Made by a program: the position numbers and the translations under genes
Shown here: positions 17,722 through 28,200 of the stretch, in pieces
Position numbering within the stretch: the first letter of the stretch is position 1
Layout of the letters: each line of letters begins with the position of its first letter
Source: Mesotaenium endlicherianum
Lineage: Eukaryota > Streptophyta > Zygnematophyceae > Zygnematales > Mesotaeniaceae
Direction: 5' to 3'
NCBI GenBank assembly: GCA_009602735.1
Contig: WELA01010311.1
Span: 433,712 to 468,649, forward strand
DNA: 34,938 bases
The notes under the pieces: model-generated
What the model was told of the DNA's origin: nothing
The model's input: only the letters and a program-made list of their open reading frames with translations
Databases searched by the model: none

Positions 17722-20700
17722 GCCAGGAGCCTACCACCCCAAGACCCACTTCACGAGAAGGCAACACGCCAAGTGAGGTGGAGACCCCCGTTGAAGACGA
17801 CGTTCCAGCCCCAATGAGTTTGAGAGGTTACCTTGGAGGAGAGAAGGTCCACATCTTGGTGGATAGCGGAGCTCAAGGCAACTTCATTGCTGCAGATTTT
17901 GCCACCAAGCACGGTATTACTATGCGAACTCTTGACCACGACGAGGAGATTATGATGCCCGATGGATTCTCCTATACTACCCCTTCCAAGAAGACGTACC
18001 CCTTGGCACTCTCTATCAAGTCCTTCAAGGATAGAGTAGTGTTCTCCCCCATGCAATTGGGCAAGTACGACGTCATCCTAGGGACGCCTTGGTTGACCAA
18101 GCACAACCCCCAAGTTGATTGGAGGACCGGTACTATCAAGATCAAGAATGACATCACTTCAAGAATCTGTATTTTGCGCGCAATCCAGAATATCCAGACC
18201 CAAGACATCCAGAAGCCGGCACACGAGATACTATTGTCCGCCCTCCAACTCAAGAGACTTGTGAGGAAGGGACACGAGCTTCTTTTGGCCTTGATCACGC
18301 CAAAAGACATCAAGAAAGACATCGAGAGTCAAGAAGGCAGCCCCGTTCCCAAGGAGATACAAGAAGTCTTTGAGGACTACAAAGAAGTGTTCTCCCCGGA
18401 ATTGCCCAAGGGCCTACCCCCCAAAAGATTCGTAGACCACAAGATAGAGTTGGAGCCCGGAAGCAAGCCCATCTCTCGGCCTACGTTCAAAATGTCATAC
18501 ACGGAGCTAGACGAAGTCAAGAAGCAAATCAAGGAGCTACTGGAGCATGGCTTCATTCGACCTAGCAAGTCGCCATTTGGAGCCCCGGTGCTATTTGTCA
18601 AGAAGAAAGATGGTACCTTGAGGATGTGTGTGGACTATCGCGCCCTCAACAAGATCACCATCAAGAATCGATACCCGCTGCCGCGCATGGATGAGCTCAT
18701 GGACCGGCTGGTTGGAGCCAAGTACTTCACGAAGATTGACTTACGGAGCGGCTACCACCAGATTCGCATCGCAGAACCGGACATAGAGAAGACGGCATTC
18801 AGGACAAGATATGGACATTTTGAGTTCATGGTCCTGCCATTTGGACTCACCAACGCGCCAGCAACTTTCATGACTATGATGAACACCATATTTCAGCCCA
18901 TGTTGGACAGATTTGTGGTGGTATTCATCGATGACATCCTTATCTACAGCAAGACCCTTGAAGAGCATGCGAGACACTTGAAAGAAGTCCTTGAAGTATT
19001 GAAGCAAAACAAGCTGTTTGCGAAGGAGTCAAAATGCGAGTTTGCCAAACAAGAAGTGGAGTTCCTAGGTCTCCACGTGACTGCTGATGGCATCAAGATA
19101 GACCCCAAGAAGACCACGGTGGTGGAGGAATGGCCAACCCCCACGACCAAGAAAGAACTCCAGTCATTCTTGGGATTTGCCAATTGGTACAGAAAATTCA
19201 TCCAAGGCTTCTCGCACATAGCAGCCCCCCTGACAGATCTACTCAAGAAGGACAGGCTATATACATGGACCGAGAAAGAGGAAGAGGCATTTCAAGAGTT
19301 AAAGCGAAGATTGACCACATCCCCGGTGCTCACACTCCCAAGTCCAAACCCAGATTGGCCCTTCCACGTCATCACCGATGCATCTTCCTATGCAATAGGA
19401 GCAATCCTGCTTCAAGACCAAGGCAAGGGACTGCAGCCCATCGCCTACGAGTCAAGGAAGCTAAATCCAGCCGAGCAAAATTATACAACCACGGAGCGAG
19501 AGGCATTGGCGATTGTACATGCCTTGAAGGTTTGGCGCTGCTACGTTGAAGGACGCAAAGTACTGGTCACCACGGACCACGAGGCGTTAAAGCACCTCCA
19601 GACGCAGCCGTATCTCTCAAGGAGACAAGCAAGATGGAGCGGATACTTGCAACAATACAACATCACGATTCAGTACCAGCCCGGCAAGACAAACCCGGCT
19701 GACCCCCTCTCAAGACTGCAATTAAATGCAGTGATGGTATCCCTGAAGACAGATCTGGAAGCTCGATTTTCAGCCGCCTATGAAAGAGACCCTTACTACA
19801 AGAACGGAGAAGCAGCCTTGGACCCATGCAAGAAGCAAGAAGGCAATTATTGGGTGAGGCAAGATACGGGCCAGAGATGTGTTCCTAATGACTTAGACCT
19901 CCGGCTCTTGCTTCTACGAGAAGCACACGACAACCCTCTTGGAGGACACTTTGGAATCCTAAGGACCACGGGCGTTCTAGCTAGGACTTATTGTTGGCCA
20001 GGCATGTCTAAGCAAGTCAAGGAGTACTGCAGGAGCTGTGACACATGCCAAAGAATCAAGCCATCATCGCAAAAGGCGGGAGGACTCCTCCAACCACTAC
20101 CAATCCCCGAAAGACAATGGACGGACATCTCAATGGACCTTATCGTGGACTTGCCCGTGACACCTCGAGGCCATAATGCAATACTCACGGTGGTGGACAG
20201 ACTTACCAAGATGGCTCATTTTATTCCCACGACGACTAAGGCTACAGCACCACAACTTGCAAGACTCATCTTTGACAACATCTTCCGACTCCATGGACTA
20301 CCATCAAGAATTGTGTCAGATAGAGATCCAAGATTCACAAGCCATTTCTGGAAAAATCTCTTCAAGAACTTGGGTACATCGCTGGATATGTCTACTGCCT
20401 ACCACCCACAATCAGATGGGCAAACCGAGCGTATGAATCGTACCCTAAAGACCTCTCTAAAGGCCTACGTGTCTACCCTCGAGCAAGACTGGGACATGTA
20501 CTTGACCCCCCTCGAGTTTGCCTACAACAACACTACGCAGGCCTCTACCCAAGAGTCCCCATTCTTCCTCAACTATGGCTTCCATCCGACCACGCCACTG
20601 AGCTTCACGGCTGGCCATGATGAAGTACCTGCAGCCACAGATTTTATGGAGACATTAGAAGCAGCCCTTACAGCAGCGAAGAAAGCTCTACAACACGCGC

Positions 20701-21308
20701 AAGATGCTCAAGCAAGAGTGGCGAACAGATCCAGAAGAGAAATTACGTACAGAGTGGGTGACAACGTGTTACTATCATCCAAGAACATTTCCCTGAACAA
20801 CAGGCCTGCCGGCAGCAAGTTCTCTCCCAAGTATTTGGGACCCTTCAAGATTATCCAGCAAGTCAACCCCGTTGCTTTCAAGCTAGAACTTCCCCAGACT
20901 ATGCACATCGACCCCGTATTCCACGCTTCCCTCTTCAAGCCATATGTGCAACCCGACAACAAGTTCCCAGGACGTGTGACAACCCCACCAGCCCCAACAA
21001 TAGTGGATGATCATTTGGAGTACGAAGTGGAAGACATAGTGGCTATGAGAAATTTCAGGAGACAGCAGCAATACTTGATCAAGTGGAAAGGATATCCAGA
21101 TTCGGAGAATAGTTGGGTGGCGGCGCACTACCTTGACAAAGTTCAGAGAAAGTTGAAGCGCTTCCATGCCGCCAACCCCCATCTTGGACCAGCCCCAAGT
21201 CTCTCTACTAGAAGCCCGAAGACTTCAGGGAGGCAGCCTGCCACCATCAAGAAGCAGCAGAAGACCCCTTGGAGGCAGCCTGCAAGAACAAGAAAGAGGA
21301 AAAATTGA
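17643..21308 (+). CDS. pol: Pol polyprotein with chromodomain
   Basis: An open frame of 1,221 codons; translation probably enters it by -1 frameshift near 17706, not at the ATG at 17643. Numbering is from that ATG. Aspartic protease: VDSGAQGNF, with Asp74. Reverse transcriptase: about 270-480, with [29 protein letters not shown] and FIDD at 429-432 in place of YVDD. RNase H: about 575-690, with ITDAS, TEREALA and TTDHEAL. Integrase: zinc finger His762/His769/Cys799/Cys802, catalytic Asp832, Asp893 and Glu929, with exactly 35 residues between the last two. GPF motif: 1066-1068. Chromodomain: about 1127-1166, with aromatic-cage Tyr1127, Trp1148 and Tyr1151 all kept, so it may bind methylated histone tails. 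The C-terminus is a short basic tail. No stop or frameshift breaks the frame. Confidence 0.98.
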   Translation: MLLLQGKGPSCTFMPQKVVKKRTAPVGQEPTTPRPTSREGNTPSEVETPVEDDVPAPMSLRGYLGGEKVHILVDSGAQGNFIAADFATKHGITMRTLDHDEEIMMPDGFSYTTPSKKTYPLALSIKSFKDRVVFSPMQLGKYDVILGTPWLTKHNPQVDWRTGTIKIKNDITSRICILRAIQNIQTQDIQKPAHEILLSALQLKRLVRKGHELLLALITPKDIKKDIESQEGSPVPKEIQEVFEDYKEVFSPELPKGLPPKRFVDHKIELEPGSKPISRPTFKMSYTELDEVKKQIKELLEHGFIRPSKSPFGAPVLFVKKKDGTLRMCVDYRALNKITIKNRYPLPRMDELMDRLVGAKYFTKIDLRSGYHQIRIAEPDIEKTAFRTRYGHFEFMVLPFGLTNAPATFMTMMNTIFQPMLDRFVVVFIDDILIYSKTLEEHARHLKEVLEVLKQNKLFAKESKCEFAKQEVEFLGLHVTADGIKIDPKKTTVVEEWPTPTTKKELQSFLGFANWYRKFIQGFSHIAAPLTDLLKKDRLYTWTEKEEEAFQELKRRLTTSPVLTLPSPNPDWPFHVITDASSYAIGAILLQDQGKGLQPIAYESRKLNPAEQNYTTTEREALAIVHALKVWRCYVEGRKVLVTTDHEALKHLQTQPYLSRRQARWSGYLQQYNITIQYQPGKTNPADPLSRLQLNAVMVSLKTDLEARFSAAYERDPYYKNGEAALDPCKKQEGNYWVRQDTGQRCVPNDLDLRLLLLREAHDNPLGGHFGILRTTGVLARTYCWPGMSKQVKEYCRSCDTCQRIKPSSQKAGGLLQPLPIPERQWTDISMDLIVDLPVTPRGHNAILTVVDRLTKMAHFIPTTTKATAPQLARLIFDNIFRLHGLPSRIVSDRDPRFTSHFWKNLFKNLGTSLDMSTAYHPQSDGQTERMNRTLKTSLKAYVSTLEQDWDMYLTPLEFAYNNTTQASTQESPFFLNYGFHPTTPLSFTAGHDEVPAATDFMETLEAALTAAKKALQHAQDAQARVANRSRREITYRVGDNVLLSSKNISLNNRPAGSKFSPKYLGPFKIIQQVNPVAFKLELPQTMHIDPVFHASLFKPYVQPDNKFPGRVTTPPAPTIVDDHLEYEVEDIVAMRNFRRQQQYLIKWKGYPDSENSWVAAHYLDKVQRKLKRFHAANPHLGPAPSLSTRSPKTSGRQPATIKKQQKTPWRQPARTRKRKN
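17700..17735 (+). promoter_or_regulatory. Programmed -1 ribosomal frameshift signal at the gag-pol overlap
   Basis: The heptamer A AAA AAC at 17700-17706 is in the correct gag register for simultaneous -1 slippage. Thirteen bases later (17719-17721) is the gag stop. A 7-bp perfect hairpin (GGTAGGC, loop CAGGA, GCCTACC) occupies 17717-17735, 10 bases after the heptamer, and encloses the stop. Slipping leads directly into the pol frame. Heptamer plus stem is the classical retroviral arrangement; use in vivo is inferred. Confidence 0.8.
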
Positions 21309-22067
21309 CATTAGACACTCTTCTCTTCTCGCAGTTTCTGGACAGAAAACTAAAACTGCTACTGGTAATAGGTCTCTGCATAATAAATTCTGAAAATTTA
21401 CCTGGCTGTAGTCCATGAGTAGCCGGTCATTTAGAGTCCAAGTTTGCTCAATTTGGAGCACTGGTGAGAGAGATATGATGCTCTAAGTAGAAGGGGGTCA
21501 GGCTGCTGGCATTGTTAGGACAGAATATGCCTTCTGACATTGTGCCTTCCCCTGAACTTGGAATGCTCTGAAACTCAAGACTCTGGTAGAACATCTTACA
21601 GCGCCCAGTTTGAGACTTAGTTTGCAGAATTTGGAGAAGTATAGAAGGACTTATGATTTTCAGAAGTTTCTGCACAGATTTGGAGGAGTGCCTACTCTCT
21701 CAGCTCTCAACGACACTCCAGAAATGAGAATGCTCTCAAATTTGGTGACCCGGTAGAGTTCTCCGACGCGGTCCGTCTGGCACTCGAATTTTCAGATTTG
21801 GAGCAGTTCTGTGGCCGCTATGAATTTTTGAATTCGTGGCAGATTCTGGGCCAACTTGTACAATTTTCTTTATCATTAAGGAGTAGGCTAGCCAATAAGG
21901 TCACACCACCTACGACCTTGCCTAGTCTACCTTACATGTGTAGCACCTGACTTGGCGCCTTTGACTAGTCCTCTTCACATGTGTGGCATCTGACTTGAAA
22001 CTGTTGACTAGTTTGCTCCACATGTGTAAGACCTGACTTGACGCGCCGAGACGTCGCTTTTTCTATC
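21309..22067 (+). other. Retrotransposon 3' untranslated region
   Basis: About 760 bp between the pol stop and the polypurine tract, with no supported frame. It ends with three imperfect 43-bp tandem copies (next entry). Confidence 0.7.
21934..22062 (+). repeat. Three imperfect 43-bp tandem repeats before the polypurine tract
   Basis: ACATGTG occurs at 21934, 21977 and 22020, exactly 43 bp apart. Each copy continues with an nCTGACTTG motif, and the first two with TTGACTAGT. Copies have diverged by several bases. The function is unknown. Confidence 0.8.
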
Positions 22068-22077
22068 GGGGGGGTGA
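22068..22077 (+). other. Polypurine tract
   Basis: GGGGGGGTGA lies directly before the 3' LTR and is the expected plus-strand primer. One pyrimidine interrupts it. Confidence 0.8.
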
Positions 22078-22580
22078 TGTAGTGATTTGAGTTATTATAT
22101 ATTAGTTTGCATATATTTTAATGTTTTCAAATATATTTGGAGTAGTATTGTGTGGAGTCAAGTGTGAATAGGTACTCTAGTAACTTGGTTCATGTCCTTT
22201 GAACCTTCCAAGGCATTTTCGAAGTTAGAGGAAAGACCTAGAAGAACTCCATGTGGCAAAAGTCAAATGTGCCATTTTTAGGTCAAAAGGACATGTGTAC
22301 ATTATTCTAGAAAGAGGTGGCAAGTTTTGGGATGTGTTGGGTGCCAACACATCAACATACACCTTCCTAGAAATTACTTATGTAGCAAGTATATAAACAA
22401 GAGCTAGAACATAGAAAGACATGGGAGAATCACTCTTGTACTTGCCAAAATCCAGAAATATATTAACTTTCAAGAAGCCATCTCTCTTTCAAGAAGCTAC
22501 CACTTGTGTTCAAAGATCCTTGTCTTGAATAGATAAACTATTCTGTTTTACTAAGTACTTTATCTATCTGTTTCACTACA
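22078..22580 (+). repeat. 3' LTR (503 bp)
   Basis: Same ends as the 5' LTR, with TATATAAA at 22390-22397. It carries the 23 bp (AATGTGCC…GGTCAAAA) missing from the 5' copy. Other differences by eye are nine substitutions. Confidence 0.95.
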
Positions 22581-22585
22581 CTATT
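22581..22585 (+). repeat. Target-site duplication, right copy (CTATT)
   Basis: Identical to 15919-15923 and directly follows the CACTACA end of the 3' LTR. Confidence 0.95.
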
Positions 22586-22693
22586 GGTGATGCCCAAATG
22601 GCAAAGAGCGGAGATTAGAAGAATCGTGAAGTTCATTGAAAATATTGATACGTTGAGTTGTAGGCGAGTGCAAATTCAACTAGAATTAAGGAA
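22581..22693 (+). pseudogene. Possible exon interrupted by the retrotransposon
   Basis: Reading from the target duplication, one frame is open through WQRAEIRRIVKFIEN and CRRVQIQLELRK to a possible donor AAG|GTAAGG at 22694. With the element and one target copy removed, the same frame stays open upstream to a stop near 15871. The pattern of an IRRIV helix and an RRVQIQLE helix loosely resembles a DEK C-terminal domain. The stretch is short, so chance is a real alternative. Confidence 0.25.
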
Positions 22694-23233
22694 GGTAAGG
22701 GAGTACAGCGGATGGCATAGCTTCTTGAATTTTGCAATTTAGTGTTAAATGTAAAACCATGAAAAACTTGACTAATCAACTTTGTGACATGCAAAGCGGA
22801 TTTACTAGCCATGACATCTTGTAGCCGATCCGAAGATGCCCTAGCTGTTTGCCTTCACCCTAATGCCCTCAAAATTCGTTGTGGCAGGATATAGCCCAGG
22901 TCCTCGTCGAAGATGACAGGAAAAGGATTGGTGGGGGAGGACGCAAGTAGACTTTAATTAGTAGGAAGCTGAGGACACTGATGGAAGGAATGAACATAGC
23001 TGTAATAAACGTACGGCTCGACTGGCTCAACGTCCATTTCCTGAAACTTTGGCTACGAGTCAAGGAAAAAGATTTAGGGCTGACCTGGGCTGACCTAGGA
23101 CCTTTTATGAAATCCAGCGAGCACCAGCGACTAGTCAACACTTTTTCTTTTTTAACACGTACATTTGGTGCGAAGAGGCACGAGGGCACTCGACAAGCCC
23201 ACGAGAGGAATATGGATGTACCAGAGTCTAGCC

Positions 23234-23773
23234 TCTAGAGCAGGCCCCAGGATTTGACAGTGTCGCGGATTTCGGGAAATTTCTGAAACATCCTCTGGCC
23301 TGCTCTGGGCGACGGTCAGGGTTTCGAGAACATGCGACAAAATTTGGTAGGATTTTTTTCAATAATTCTTGCGTTTGTGTGAAGAAATTCAATATTGACG
23401 AATTGTGGTGAGTCTGGTCACTTATTTCAACAGGTCTAACGACATTGTACCAAGAATCAAGTCCATGGCCATCTCTGTGTCATACCCCACCATATATGAT
23501 GTGATAATTGTCAATATAATACAACTATTGGCGCTTTTGTCGAGGTTGTTGCGCCAAAACTCAATTGTCCGCAATCATATACCGCACTGCGTATACCGAA
23601 CTGCGTCGGAATTGAACACTGCGCTTAAAATCGATCAAGCGAGGATTTTCCGCGACATCGGCTCCTAATGCCCAGGATTTCTTTTGCCATAATCTAAGAT
23701 TTTTCAGGATTATAGAACATCCAAAGAAGCAAATAACATAAAATTTATCTCGAAACCTGGGGCCTGCTCTAGA
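23234..23773. repeat. Foldback/MITE-like unit with 18-bp inverted ends
   Basis: TCTAGAGCAGGCCCCAGG at 23234-23251 is perfectly inverted at 23756-23773, 540 bp overall. A third, inverted and imperfect copy (about 23289-23306) pairs with the left end (15 of 17 bases) to make a local hairpin. The interior is AT-rich with no transposase. No clear target duplication was found. Confidence 0.5.
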
Positions 23774-23880
23774 CTGCTCTAGCTGGCACTAGTAACCAGT
23801 GACTACTAGATACTACCAGATATGAACAGATATTTGACCCCGATACCAGCTCTCATTCGAACCAATCCAAATAGCTCCTC

Positions 23881-23932
23881 CCGAGCACTCCCGGGCACTC
23901 CCGGGCACTCCCAGGCACTCCCGAGCACTTCC
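23881..23932. repeat. Five 10-bp tandem repeats
   Basis: About five copies of CCGGGCACTC with single-base variants (CCGAGCACTC, CCAGGCACTC). A small GC-rich island in AT-rich DNA. Confidence 0.85.
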
Positions 23933-24461
23933 GCGTGCGTGGACTGCTTCTAAGCATGCGTCACAATGTCCACGGTGGACCACGGCATCTTTTGATACCA
24001 ACATGGTGAACCATGGCGGACGATGCCTGCACCATGCTGCAATGTACATGCCAATATTTGTTTTGTGTACACACATGAACATGTACCGACACGCATGCAA
24101 ACGCGCCAGTAGGCGCCGTCCTTGGTATCTGGATATCGAGAGTGCTTGTAAGTTGTGAGTGCTAGTCGCTGTGCCTACTTGCGACTAGCTGGACAATGTC
24201 GTTTCGAAACATGTACGTAAGAGGAGCTGGAAAGGGCCGTCATATTTAGTATCGCATACGGAATCAATTTGAACACGCCTGCCTACATTTTGAAGAAGTT
24301 TGCAGAAGCCTTAAGTGAAAGAGGGCATTTTTTCTGAAAGTCATCGTTTAGTGCACCGAGTTGTAGAAGGCATTGTGCTAATCAAGGAGTTCATCATATG
24401 CTTTAGTTTCTGAGAGGAGGGAAGTTGAGAGAGGTTGGGAGAAATTGAGCGGGGTTGTATC

Positions 24462-25252
24462 ATGACAGCTCTTTCAGTGGTCCCCCTTTGTAATGTGAAT
24501 GGGGGACCAATTGCTTCGGGTTTGCTTATTCTAACAGGAGATAGGCCTGTAGATAGTCTAGAGTGGTCTTCTAAATCTTTTACATGTCAGTATCCTCGGA
24601 GATCAGCACGGTTAATTGTCTCCGCGGAGACTGTATCTTCTGTCTCCTTGAGGGGTAGCTTTCACGCTGGTCTTTTTGGGAAAAAGCTCTTTCCTGGTCT
24701 TAGATGCAAAGCAGAAAAGTCTCCTGTAACGGCTTCTGAGTTGTCAACAACACTGCCTACAAGCGAGGCTAGTGATATAGCTGCACAAGGGAGCTCTGCT
24801 GATGCCGGAAAAAAAAGTACAAAGAATGGCAAGGCAGTTGATCATGGCAAGGCAGTTGATCATGGCAAGGCAGTTGATCATGGCAAGGCAGTTGATCATG
24901 CCAAGGCAGTTGATCATGCCAAGGCAGTTGATCATGAAAAGGCAAGCCCGACAAACGGCAAGGCAACTGATCACCCATTTAACGCTTTGACTAGAGAAAG
25001 AGTGGAAGTTGAAATTCGCCAAGCAACAGACTCGAAAACTGGGAATTTTGCAGAGGGAATTGAGGAGGAGGAAGATTCTTCTGATGAAGATAGGAAGAAG
25101 AAAGGAGAAGGGGACAAAAGTAGGAGGAGGAAGAAGAAAGTTGTGCAGGCTGTCATGCCCAAAGAGAGACAAGAGGCTCTATTGGAAGATGTCACAGGCC
25201 TTGATTTGGAAACAATGGTGACTTCTGATTCTGTCTACAATAAAGAATTAAA
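24462..25252 (+). other. PPK1: PPK1 exon 1: targeting-like leader, hexapeptide repeats, charged linker
   Basis: The ATG at 24462 is the first in frame. Residues 1-90 are Ser/Arg-rich with few acids ([20 protein letters not shown]), suggestive of plastid import. Residues 124-159 are six hexapeptide repeats (KAVDHG type). Then come an acidic run ([10 protein letters not shown]) and a basic run (KSRRRKKK), and the exon ends AATTAAA|GTAAGT in phase 2 within the codon that precedes the PPK1 motif WLSFN. Confidence 0.85.
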
Positions 25253-28200
25253 GTAAGTTCAAAAACGAATGCATACCTCATAATGACGATCAACATATTA
25301 TGTTGGGAAGCCATCTGGTACTATGTTTTTGCTTGTGGGAGTATGGGACATCTACTGTTACATGTATGACTACACAGTTTTGTTCTTGTGTGTCGGATTC
25401 ATGGCAGACTGCTGATCACATGCTGATCACAAAGTGATTGTCCCCCCCTCAAATGTTTGTGGGCTTCTCTGACCTTTTTATGGCGATAATTCCCGTGGTT
25501 GTCTGCAGTTGGTTGTCGTTCAATTGGAGGGTGCTGTACATGGCACTTGATGAGCACACTCCTGTCTTTGAGGTAAGCTTGGAACTTGCTCAATGCGAAG
25601 TAAGTGATCTCTGTGCGTTAGCTCAGTCTATCAGTGCATGTTTTCATACATTTGGAGATTATGTAGTGCATATTGTCAAACACATTGATTGCATATCTGC
25701 TCTGGAATAAATTACACGCTGCACTATATGCACAGAAATGCGTTTGGCAATGGCTGATTAGGGGTAATTTGTAGCAGGACTCGTGGAGTTTTTATTTCCA
25801 GATGATCATTTCTCACAGCCACGGTGTCGAGGGGAACGGTGCTGCAAGCGTACATCACTAGGTGCAAAATGGAGAGTTGGCAACGCCTTAATCACTAGAT
25901 TGTTGCGCAACTGCGTAGTGCAACTTTACTTTTAGCGAGCTGTCAATAGTATATGCTGAGAAACTGAACTCTGCTGGACACCTGTTTGAGATACTTTTTA
26001 GGTGCAGCATCTTCTCGCTGACACTGCAGCTCTGGCAATGTGGTGACACAACAAGAATCTGCTACAAGAGTGAAAGTGGCAGGACACTGCAGATAGTAGT
26101 AGCAGAAAAGTAGTATCTTGACGCAACTTTTCACTGCTGCCATGGTCTGCAGAGGCTGCGTTTCTTGGCCATCAGTGCCCGAAATTTGGATGAATTCTTC
26201 ACCAAGCGTGTGGGAGCTCTCAAGAGGCAAGAAGCTGCTGGTGTCGAAAATCTGACGCGCGCCAGCAACAGCTTGGCGTGGACTCCTCGGCAACAGCTCA
26301 AGCTCATAGCCAAGTATGCCTTTCTAGACGGTTGCATTAGACAGAATCTCTAATGGTTGCTTGCCAAGTGTGCTAGGAAGCAAATACTTCGCACTCACCT
26401 TCATGGATAACAACTGCTTATAACTGGAAATTTGAAGAAGTCAGCAAGGAGCAAGCTTCTCTGGCTTGGCTACAGCATTCTTGTTGCACACGTGGTCTTC
26501 TACTGCAGCATGAGGCACATATTACAGGCTTGCTGGCAAAGGTGCCTACAACATAACTTAGCTTTTCGTAGGTTAGTGTCCAAGGGTCGGAGAGAGAGAG
26601 GAGGGACGGGAGATGTCATGACGTACATACCCAATGTTGGCCGCTCGTAACATGTTCAGGGAGGTGGATCGCATGGTGGAGACACAAATTTTCTGTCTTC
26701 GAGTGGAAGTGTTGCCTGCTTTGCAAAGGGAAGGGGGCATGCACCTTGTACAATGGGAAGATCTCACGGAGGATCAGAAGTCAGATGTAAGTTGATCATT
26801 TTTCCCTCTCCAAGCTGGTCTTTGTAGCATGTGCGGGTTCGCACACTGTCTTGCTAGCCCCTTTTGCTGGCCACTTACAAAGTGTTAACGATGCATGTGC
26901 TTTATTTTATTCCTTATTTGGGGCACAATGCGAGCAGGCTTTGTTTCCTTTTGTCATTGCGTCCTTCTCAGTATTGAAAAATTGGCAGCATGTTCTTAGT
27001 ATGATTCCTGATGTCCTTTCGTCCATGGTGTATTACATATTTGGCAGTTAGATAGGTCAAATGTGGGACATTGTCCTTAAACTGCATCAGTTCTGATGTG
27101 CAGCTAAGGAGTTATTTCAAGACGTCCCTGGAACCCATCCTAACGCCACTTGCCGTTGACCCTGGCCACCCCTTCCCCTTCATTGGCAACTTCTACTTGA
27201 GCATTGCAGTGGTAGGTTGTCAAACACAAACACGTCACATGGACACATGTATGTAAACAGAAACAACTGCTATTGACCTCTGAACCAGGTGACCACAAAT
27301 TCCTGGCCATGGCTACATTGATTGGCGAGCTTTATGTGAAACTTCTACCCAAGTACTCTTGTGTTGGCATGCAGCTGGTGTATTCATATGAGCCCTGGAC
27401 TGTGCTTAACATAAATCAGGGAGCACTTTTTGAAACATAAGGAGCAGCTCTTGTCAATGATTTCATCCCGTGTGCATGTGACTAAGTCCTGAAGCAGGTA
27501 AGTTTGTATGTGTCGAAGAATGTTACTTCATGCAAGGGTCCTAGTGAAAGAAGTAGCCAGAAGGGGTCTGGACACCTATGCTATGGGTAGGGTCTTTTTC
27601 AAATGACGGTGAGTATGTTTTAGAGCAAACTCTCTTGGGAGCAGAAGGCTCAGTATTCTTTATGATATCCAGAGGTTCCTATGACATGCACTGTAGCAGC
27701 TAAATGTTATGTATAAAATTATGAACGTAACAAAGGGGCCCATTTTTCTGAACTTCGGTGTGCACATGATGGTGCAAGCAAGGTGGAACCGTTGTGCCGG
27801 CTTCTGGCATGTGGGTGATGCCGAGTTAGACAATACAGAAAGTAGCTGAAGGTGGGCTCTTGGTTTGATTTTTTATGCAGGAGCTACTGGACCCACTGGA
27901 CGGAGATCACAACTTTGCAATTGTTAGCGTTCCTTCTGGGGTTTCCCGCTGGCGCAGCTTGGCTTTCGACGAGGACGACGAGTGAGCTCTCATTGCCCAT
28001 GTGGTTGCACCGACTCTGCTTGTTTTACGGACCAGTACTGCATTGGTGCATTTTATTTATTTATGGTATTGTTTGCTTAATCCTCTACTTTGGCGCACCT
28101 CACATAGTCATAGGTTCCATGTCAGGAAAAAGATTCTTGTCTGGCTCTTGTGTTAAGGTCCCTTGTGCGAAGCATCCTCTGACGCGAGGGGTGAGGTGTC

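Larger units (their letters stand above)
15924..22580 (+). mobile_element. Complete Ty3/Gypsy chromovirus LTR retrotransposon
   Basis: A 6,657-bp element with both LTRs, a CTATT target duplication, primer-binding site, gag, pol (protease, reverse transcriptase, RNase H, integrase, chromodomain) and a polypurine tract. Domain order with integrase after RNase H marks Ty3/Gypsy, and the C-terminal chromodomain marks the chromovirus lineage. LTR ends are TGTAGTG and CACTACA. Both frames are intact. By eye the LTRs differ at about 9 aligned sites (about 2%) plus a 23-bp indel. The element is therefore recent and may still be autonomous. It has inserted into AT-rich DNA, possibly into an exon. Confidence 0.97.
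22694..24461. other. AT-rich intergenic region upstream of PPK1
   Basis: No gene is supported; the longest open frames (85-95 codons) have no recognisable content. It contains a foldback-like inverted repeat (23234-23773), a 10-bp tandem array (about 23881-23932) and, at its end, the presumptive PPK1 promoter and leader. A purine-rich run (GAGAGGAGGGAAGTTGAGAG) at about 24412-24431 precedes the PPK1 ATG; no TATA box was recognised. Confidence 0.5.

Noticed and set aside
22981..23668. Open frames of 85-87 codons upstream of PPK1
   Set aside because: No conserved content; one starts at GTG and lies within the foldback-like unit.
23881..23932. CRISPR-like array
   Set aside because: Units are 10 bp and contiguous with no spacers; it is a simple tandem repeat.
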